Origin: Piscicola geometra
Lineage: Eukaryota; Annelida; Clitellata; Hirudinida; Piscicolidae
Reading direction: 5' to 3'
NCBI GenBank assembly: GCA_943735955.1
Contig: OX030957.1
Span: forward strand, 5,315,801 to 5,379,800
DNA length: 64,000 nucleotides
This document shows positions 57,201 through 64,000 of this stretch, piece by piece; position 1 is the stretch's first letter, and every line of letters starts with the position of its first letter. A program made the translations under genes and the position numbers. The notes under the pieces are model-generated. The model was not told the origin of the DNA. It did not search any database and was given only the letters and a program-made list of their open reading frames with translations.

Positions 57201-60200
57201 TACCTGTCAACTTTCAACAGCCTCTTCAATAAATCGCAAGAGACTAACAAATCCCAGTCATTACAAAATCTAAAAAACAATGAGTTATTTCAAGCTAACA
57301 AAGAAAAATCCGACTTTGAAGCTTCCAAAAATGTATCTTTGCCTACCCACAAGGCTTACGCACCAATTCCCGGAACTGCAGCCAGAACACTCACTATTCA
57401 TGATCATCGACTTTCCAACAACAAAATAGAAGCCCCCGACAGAAACAAAAAATCTAAATCTAGCGCGAAAGTGAGTAATTTATTAAATATTTGAACTTTT
57501 TATTTTTCGCTTACAAACAATTTGTGGCAATACTTATGTGACACCATTGACTTATTTTCAGCAGTCGTCAGATCCAGTAAACAAGATGTCAGAGTATTTA
57601 AACCAGTGTCAGAAGTTGAGCACCTTCAACACAGAAGCCATTAGTCGACAGCCAGCCAAGCGAAAACCCTCAGAAAGCGTTAATTATTCACAAGACGGAG
57701 CCATCGATCTCTCCGTGAAAAAGTCACGATCTGAATCTTCACAATCTTCTCTCGAATCCAAGCAGCGTACTGCCACTTCCAAACAGATCAAACCCGAAGC
57801 TGCAGATATTCTTTCGGCCTTGGCGCAGTCTCACCAAATGCTGTCTTCTCCTGAAGCGATGAACTTCGCTGCGATGTTTCCTCAGATGTACAGCAGTTTT
57901 TTCAATGCGGTTAATCCAGCAGAGAATGAAGAAAAAAAGCCGCCTCCTCGCAAGAGTAGGAGAAAGGGTGACGGGAAAGGACGAGTTCCCAGATCCACTT
58001 TTATATCGCACCTCATCCCTTCTGAATCGAACGATCAAAGGTATCTTTCCGATAACAACAACAAAAACAACAACTACCCGGGTAGCATCAATAGTGATGG
58101 TTATTTCAAGAACTCTTCCTCTTCATCCTCTTCCGGCAGGAATGCAAACGCGATGAACAACAGCAAGTTTAATCAATTCTCCATGCCCTACCCTCAACAC
58201 AAATATGTAATTTCTTTTTGTTGCTTCCAAAACTATTTATATCTTTAGGTTTTTTCTTTAAATCTTCTTTAAAATACCTTTTTAATTATCTAAGTATTTG
58301 ATCTAATTGTTGGAGATATGCGTATAATTTGTTGGGATTTACGCCTTTAAGGTGTTTATCACTATACTTAGTGCGGTTTTAAAAAATAGAAATTTAAAAT
58401 GGTGTACTTAGATTTGATTAACTTAATTCAAATAAAACGCAGAATTGGAACAACTAAAAACATAAATTTCATTCGTAGCTTTGAAAATCTATGAATTATT
58501 GATTATACTTTAACGATTATACAAAATCTGAGATTTTTGTGTATTTAAGTTTTACATTTTGATATACAAAGTAAAATTTAAGAAAATTTTATTAACTTTT
58601 ACATATGGCCATTTAAGGACTATAAGAGCGGCTCAAAGCTTGACGGATCAGATGGCAAGTCTGAGGACTCAAAAGATTCGAAGAAGACTTCTGGCAACTC
58701 TCTCAGTGACATGATGAACTTCAGCATGCCAGAATTAAGTGAATACTGCTTGCTCAGAATTCCAATTTAATTTTAAAAAATATCATTTTAAATAAAGATA
58801 CTTTAATGTTTTTTATTTATGTTTTATGGGAGTAACTTAAATGCATTACATTTGGGCTCCGGTGGGAGTGCATTAATGAGAGCTCTTATTAACTACCTTA
58901 AATCAATCGCAGATGACATGAATTCTGATAAATCGTGGTGCAGTGAGGAGGATGCCAACACTGAAGGAGGTTTGATTGATATTGATAATTTAGAATAAAT
59001 TTAAACACTCAATGAAAGACATAATTTAGAAATGAACTTTAAAGTGTTTATTTATGTTTTTATATTAATAGGTAAGTGTTTAATTTTAAAAGAAATGAGC
59101 ATAAAAAGAAAAGAAATGTATTGCCTAATACTTGAAAATTCGACTAATCGGAACTCTGATTCGATTTTTTCATCATATTTGTACAGGTGAGTCTAAAAGC
59201 AATAGGAGTAAGGTAACTCACGACATGCACCTGTTGATGGTTCCGTTGGAGAGAGGGTGAGTTAGGAAAAAATAGTTCCTTGCTTGAAGCGGGAATAAAA
59301 ATGTCTTTTACTCAATTAATGGATGAATGATTAACAAATTAGTTGATTTTGTTTCAACATTTGAATGTTAAAACAATATTCGTTGAAAAAAAATAAAACT
59401 AAGTTCAAATGTTTTGCAGTTGGAAGAGGGAAGTGAGAGTGGACGAAGTGAAAAAGGGCAGAGTGAAGGGCAGTGTGGAATACACAAATCCCTGTGGCAT
59501 GAAAGTGCTGAACCGAAGAGAACTAGAGCAGGTAGTGTTTCGAAAAATATTATTTTTGCAATTATTACTTTTTTTAAATTAGATATTGTTGAAAACTGAA
59601 AATAAAGTGAAGATTACGTGATTTGAATGTATTAAGCATGTGTATCGAATGATCTTTCAGTATTTGGTTCTGGTGAATCCTGATAGCCTGAATCTCAGTC
59701 ACTTCTCGTTCAACCCTAACAACAAAGTAGGAACCTTCTTCGAAAAGAAAATTGAAAAGGTTAATAACTTTTTTTTTGAAGATTTAACTTAAAAATCATT
59801 TTTTTATCATTTTTAACGTAAAATACTGGAAGGTTTCATTAAATTTAAAATGCCTTGGGAAAAACTAACAATAATATCTCATTTTGAAGTGATCTCAAAT
59901 TATGTTAATGCGACGAAATAAAATCTCAATATGAACAAACCCTTATTGCTTGGTAAAAACTTGAAATTCGAATTCACTCGAGAATATATTAACAAGCACT
60001 CTTGAACAACTAACTTCTCCAACACAGGGCGCAGAAACGTATTCAGTGATGAGTAAAGAGAAGGTGACTCAAATGTTTGAAAAGGTCGAGAAGGGGGCTG
60101 ACGAGATAAAAAGAATCAAAGATGAACAACTACTGCAACAAAAATACATGCAACACTTGCAACAACATAACATGTTCAGTCACGAACAACACAACAAAAT

Positions 60201-62631
60201 GTCCTCCTCTTATTCACTCCTAGGTTAGTGTTTTGTTGTGCTTTTATTCACAACCATTTGAGGCGAAACTAAAGGTAATGCTAATCTAAAAAATCAATCA
60301 AAAACACAGCGAACAGATAGGAGAATATTGTTTGTCTGTCTTATTAATTACTTGTTCTTAGTTACAATTGTACTTCACCTGTCTCTAAAACGCAATAACT
60401 CACATTTTTTTATTCAATATGACTGATAGTCCCAATATTGATAATCCAAAATGTTTTGTCACAAATACCATTAACTTGATATTACATTAACAGAGCAATT
60501 GAAGAACTACAACAACAAAGAGTTTTATAAAAGCAAATACCACCAAGGTATGCTGAGAATCATGTATTATCTAACAGTGAAAATATTTTCTCACAACTCT
60601 ATAATTGAATGACAATTTTTCACAAAAGTTTTTCTTTTAGGCGATTATGGAAGAGGAAAAGAAGACGAAGGGAAGATGGAGTGGGTCGGCAACGGAGACG
60701 AAAAAGTGCGTATTCTAGTTTAACTTCATGAATAATTCAATTTAATTTGTAAAAAACTAAAAATAATTAACTTAATCAGCCTCAAAAGAGGTATTAAACC
60801 TATTACTTCATCAACCATTCCACAGTCGTCATCCACAAACGACCTCTTCGGCTCCAGAGAGTTATCCTATTATTCTTACCTCTTCCAAAACGCATTCAAC
60901 CAGCAGCAACAGCACCACAAGAGCAACCACGAACAACTCAAAACACCGTCTCAACTCACCCTGGTGGGCGCTTGGAAATGATTGGGCGAAAACCAATGAA
61001 GTGGCTTTTACAAACACAGATCTGCCTATCTTAGAATGAACTGAAAAACAATTTGGAAATAAATAATCCAAATAAAATACAATTTGACGAATTAATAATG
61101 TAAAATAACTTGGGCAAACGTTAATTATGCAGGAACGGGAGAGGAGGAGGCACTACCTGTTGTTAGTGAAGGCCATAGATGCTCGCCGAAAGGATGAGGT
61201 AACTTTTTATAAGTTTTCAAAGGGAAAAATATTTTTTAGTGGTATTACATGGGTTTGCACTGCTTTAGATACTTTTGGGTAATAAATATTAATGTTTGAA
61301 CAATTCAAGGAAAGAGAGAAGCTGAAGGAAGAAAGAAAGAACTTCAGAAAAGTCGACAAGGAAAAACGACAGGTGAAGTTTCGTGCGTGAAAAATATCAA
61401 CTTTAACATTCAATAAATTATATTAAATTAGATGAAGGTCATAAATCCAAACGACTATATAACATTTATTTCACTATTCATCCACAATTCCTCTATTCAC
61501 ACTCCATTCACTATGCATCCATCACGAACCTTTTATTTTGACACCTTCAGGAACAAAGAAGGCAGGAAATGCTGAAGATGCGGATGTTGAAAAAACCTGT
61601 GGAAGATATGCTCCTCAATGACGAAGAGGTTTTATTCATGACATATTATTTATTCCAGAATATGAAAATAATTTATAAAATCTTTCCCAAGGGTTTAATA
61701 ATTTTGAAATACATAAATTCATTTTTTAATAATCATGCGTTTTCACTCGGTTGTTTAACCCATCTTCAAATATCAATTTTAACTTTCATATTTTGTTTAT
61801 GACTCAACAACACCCTCTTTTCACCCATACCCCCTTCACACCCACACCCCTTTCCCACTTACATTCCCTTCAACCCACACCCTCCCCCACACCAACACCC
61901 TTTTTTCTCACACACACGTACCCTCCCAAGCATACCCACCTCTCTCACACCCACATTCCCTTCCACCCACCTCCCTCTTCACCACACCCAAACCTTTTTT
62001 CCACACATCTTTCCACACATTCACTCTACCCTATCTCCACCCATATCCCTCTTCCACACACCCTCTTCCTCCCATCAACACATCCTCTCTCGCACACGCA
62101 CATCCACACCCACACCCAACCAGCCTCTTCCTTCTGTGCACCGACTGGACAGTCCTTCTCTTGGCGACAGAGCCTTTGCTGACTCACTCATGCTTCTCGA
62201 ATTCGTTCACACCTTCCATAAATGCCTCAAAATGGGTGCGAAAATGATCGCCTTTTAAATAGAAATATTTGAACTTCTAATTTTATCACAGATTGAAACT
62301 TTATCTTTTATTATAATGATTGTTAGGAAAAGTATTTTGTTTTTATAAGACATTCTTGAAAATCAAACGTTGCTTTCATTTATTCATTTTTACTTATTTA
62401 TAATGTTTATATGGTTATAAAAATTTGATTTTTTCATTAATAACAAGCTTTGAGAATATTAAAAACCACACTTTTCAGATCAAGATCAGCTTCCTACCAT
62501 AGGCGACATCCAAAGAGGGATCACCAACGAACACGTTTCCCTCTCCTTCTCCTACTTCGTCGTTCAATTCGTTAAGCTCTCCATCGAAGACCCTGGCTTT
62601 CCCAGACCTAGAGAGGTACACACACACTCAC

Positions 62632-62719
<88 letters not shown>

Positions 62720-63686
62720 ACACACACACACACACAGGCAGTGACACAGAGCGGTATGAAGGTTGCTGACGTGGAGATTGACATGAACAATGTGTCAGAG
62801 GTGATGAGACTGTACATCAAAGCTCGCTGTGGCAAGACTGAAGAGGTTGTATGTTTAATCAATTGAATATGCATCTTGACCTAATATATTTCCAAAATAG
62901 ACCGTTAAACTGGGCTAGCCAATTTAATCATCTCAGCAATCATTTTCGAAAATTTCAGATGGAGGAGTGGTTATCTGAAGGCTCTTTTGAGGCACTCACT
63001 CCACTGCAGAAGACCACCCTGCTTTCCTTCTTTTGCCACGAACTTTTGTCTAGCAAGGCCATCAGCAGGTTTGAAACTTGTCCTTGATTTCATGGTTAAA
63101 TCATCTTTATAAATGGTTGATTTATGAATATTATTTCGCTTATAGCCCAGAATATACATAATAGAGCACGAATAACTGTAAAATTCGTTCAATATCGATA
63201 GGACATTATTAATAATTAAAAAAAAAATAATAATAATTTATTTGTTGATTCACAAATATGGTCTACTTTATTATTAGTATCTTAAATCGATTGACTCAAC
63301 ACACCACGACGCAGTGAGATAGAAAAGAGTATTGAAGAAACGACTGTGTTGCGGAAAGACAAGTGGTTGATAGAAGGAAAACTACGCAAGTTCGAATCAT
63401 AAACCATTTTAAAAAATATTATTTTGTTTTGAAACAAAAAAAGTATAAATTCTTTAATTAAATTTGTTTTTTTAAAGTTTACATAAAAATTTATCACTCC
63501 AGGTTGAGGATGCTGCAAGCGATGCAGCTGAGAAAGGCCTCCTTAGCCAGGAGCCAGCAGCAGCCACTGCAAATGAAGGAAACATACGACAGTATAAGCG
63601 CTGTTGAGAAAAAAGATGACGAAGAAGAAGACGATGAAGAGAGTCATGATGACGATACTTCTCATGTTCAAGACTCTGAGACGGAG
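54284..63686 (+). CDS. BAZ2B: BAZ2A/BAZ2B-type chromatin remodelling subunit, 3' end off window
   Basis: Accessory subunit of ISWI remodellers (TIP5/toutatis family). Exons: 54284-54362, 55454-55594, 56493-56570, 56755-57470, 57562-58206, 58618-58738, 58913-58969, 59187-59256, 59420-59531, 59661-59759, 60028-60223, 60494-60547, 60641-60705, 60826-60963, 61133-61198, 61310-61372, 61551-61628, 62124-62235, 62479-62615, 62738-62845, 62959-63068, 63315-63389, 63503-63686. Phases agree throughout: 1168 residues. A TGA stands in frame just before the ATG. N-terminus: QDWWKMT like vertebrate EWWR. TAM/MBD-like domain about 630-706: GWKREVRVDEV, NPCGMKVLNRRELE, LSHFSFNPNNKVGTFFEKK. Basic coil about 858-926: ERERRRHYLLLVKAIDARRK, KKPVEDMLLNDEE. 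DDT about 927-1009: FADSLMLLEFVHTFHKCLKM. WHIM-like: LRKDKWLIEGKLRKLRML, then an acidic tract. PHD and bromodomain should follow. BAZ2A versus BAZ2B is not resolved, since invertebrates usually have one gene. Confidence 0.93.
61803..62110. repeat. C/A/T-rich low-complexity intron tract
   Basis: Degenerate ccacacccttc-like words on the plus strand, almost free of G, filling the BAZ2 intron between exons 61551-61628 and 62124-62235. It runs directly into the acceptor cccaaccag and so acts as an extended pyrimidine-rich tract. Apparent open frames here are compositional. Confidence 0.75.
62616..62737 (+). repeat. Intron made almost entirely of (CA)n
   Basis: The 122-bp BAZ2 intron starts gtacacacacac and ends cacacacag. 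Nearly all of it is (CA)n, with a few ct and ta interruptions near both ends. The flanking exons (62479-62615 and 62738-62845) are both in phase 0 and read RPRE / AVTQSGMKV across the junction. Confidence 0.9.
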
Positions 63687-64000
63687 GTCTTGATGATAAA
63701 TGACATATTGAATAGTCTGCGAGAATTTTTAAGACTATTTACTTGAGAGAATTTTTGTATATTTTTACATATTTTTTATATATATTTTATTATATATTTA
63801 TATATATTTTATTCATATCTTTTATTTATATATTTTATTATATATTTATATATATTTTATTTAGATCTTTTATTTATATATTTTATTTATATATTTTATT
63901 TATATATTTTATTTATATATTTTATTTATATATTTTATTTATATATTTTATTTATATATTTTATTTATATATTTTATTTATATATTTTATTTATATATTT
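63687..64000. repeat. Intron or 3' sequence with 13-bp AT minisatellite
   Basis: After the last BAZ2 exon the sequence becomes AT-only. From about 63875 to the window end it is a regular array of tatattttattta (13 bp), with less regular relatives from 63775. The array continues past the right edge. If the weak donor at 63687 (gtcttg) is not used, translation would stop at the TGA at 63744-63746. Confidence 0.85.

Noticed and set aside
61751..62182. 143-codon Pro/His/Thr/Ser frame
   Set aside because: Low-complexity intron tract; the real BAZ2 exon starts at 62124 in another frame matching the DDT domain.

Overview
This window is nuclear DNA from an animal. It is AT-rich, its genes are cut by many GT-AG introns, and its proteins are metazoan (a semaphorin, a two-SH2 RasGAP, BUB3, a BAZ2-type chromatin protein). 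Short introns, tRNA-headed SINE-like repeats, a CR1/L2-like LINE relic and abundant simple repeats suggest an invertebrate, but I cannot name the phylum. All exon models were built by hand from splice sites, reading phase and remembered family sequence. No search was run.

Layout. 1-4266 (minus): the N-terminal half of p120 RasGAP (RASA1: SH2-SH3-SH2), running off the left edge, with introns packed with different micro- and minisatellites. 5109-7669 (plus): a complete eight-exon BUB3, divergent from RASA1 across about 0.84 kb. 8624-10521 (plus): a seven-exon gene for a MULE-type transposase-derived protein with an intact-looking DDE triad, a zinc-finger-like N-terminus and a basic GRP tail, but no SWIM finger. 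A possible inverted repeat brackets it at about 8.0 and 11.2 kb. 13741-29200 (minus): a semaphorin of about 796 visible residues in 15 exons, with sema domain, PSI, one clear thrombospondin repeat and a Cys-rich end, closest to class 5. Its sema domain carries a 43-residue His-rich insertion. A 14-bp minisatellite of about 750 bp lies in one intron.

29.2-54.2 kb is largely a gene desert. It holds two SINE-like copies, a broken LINE reverse-transcriptase relic (40.7-41.8 kb) with its 3' tail, and one unidentified coding-like relic (42.6-43.1 kb). Five dispersed copies of the LINE 3' tail occur across the window, one about a dozen bases from a RASA1 splice donor.

54284 to the right edge (plus): 23 exons of a BAZ2A/BAZ2B (toutatis/TIP5) orthologue, with a conserved WW-containing N-terminus, MBD-like TAM domain, basic coiled region, DDT domain and WHIM-like segment. 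The PHD finger and bromodomain would lie beyond the window. One of its introns is almost pure (CA)n.

The genes are functionally independent (Ras signalling, spindle checkpoint, axon-guidance-type signalling, nucleosome remodelling), as is usual in animal genomes. The most unusual objects are the intact, intron-rich, SWIM-less MULE gene and the His-rich loop in the semaphorin.
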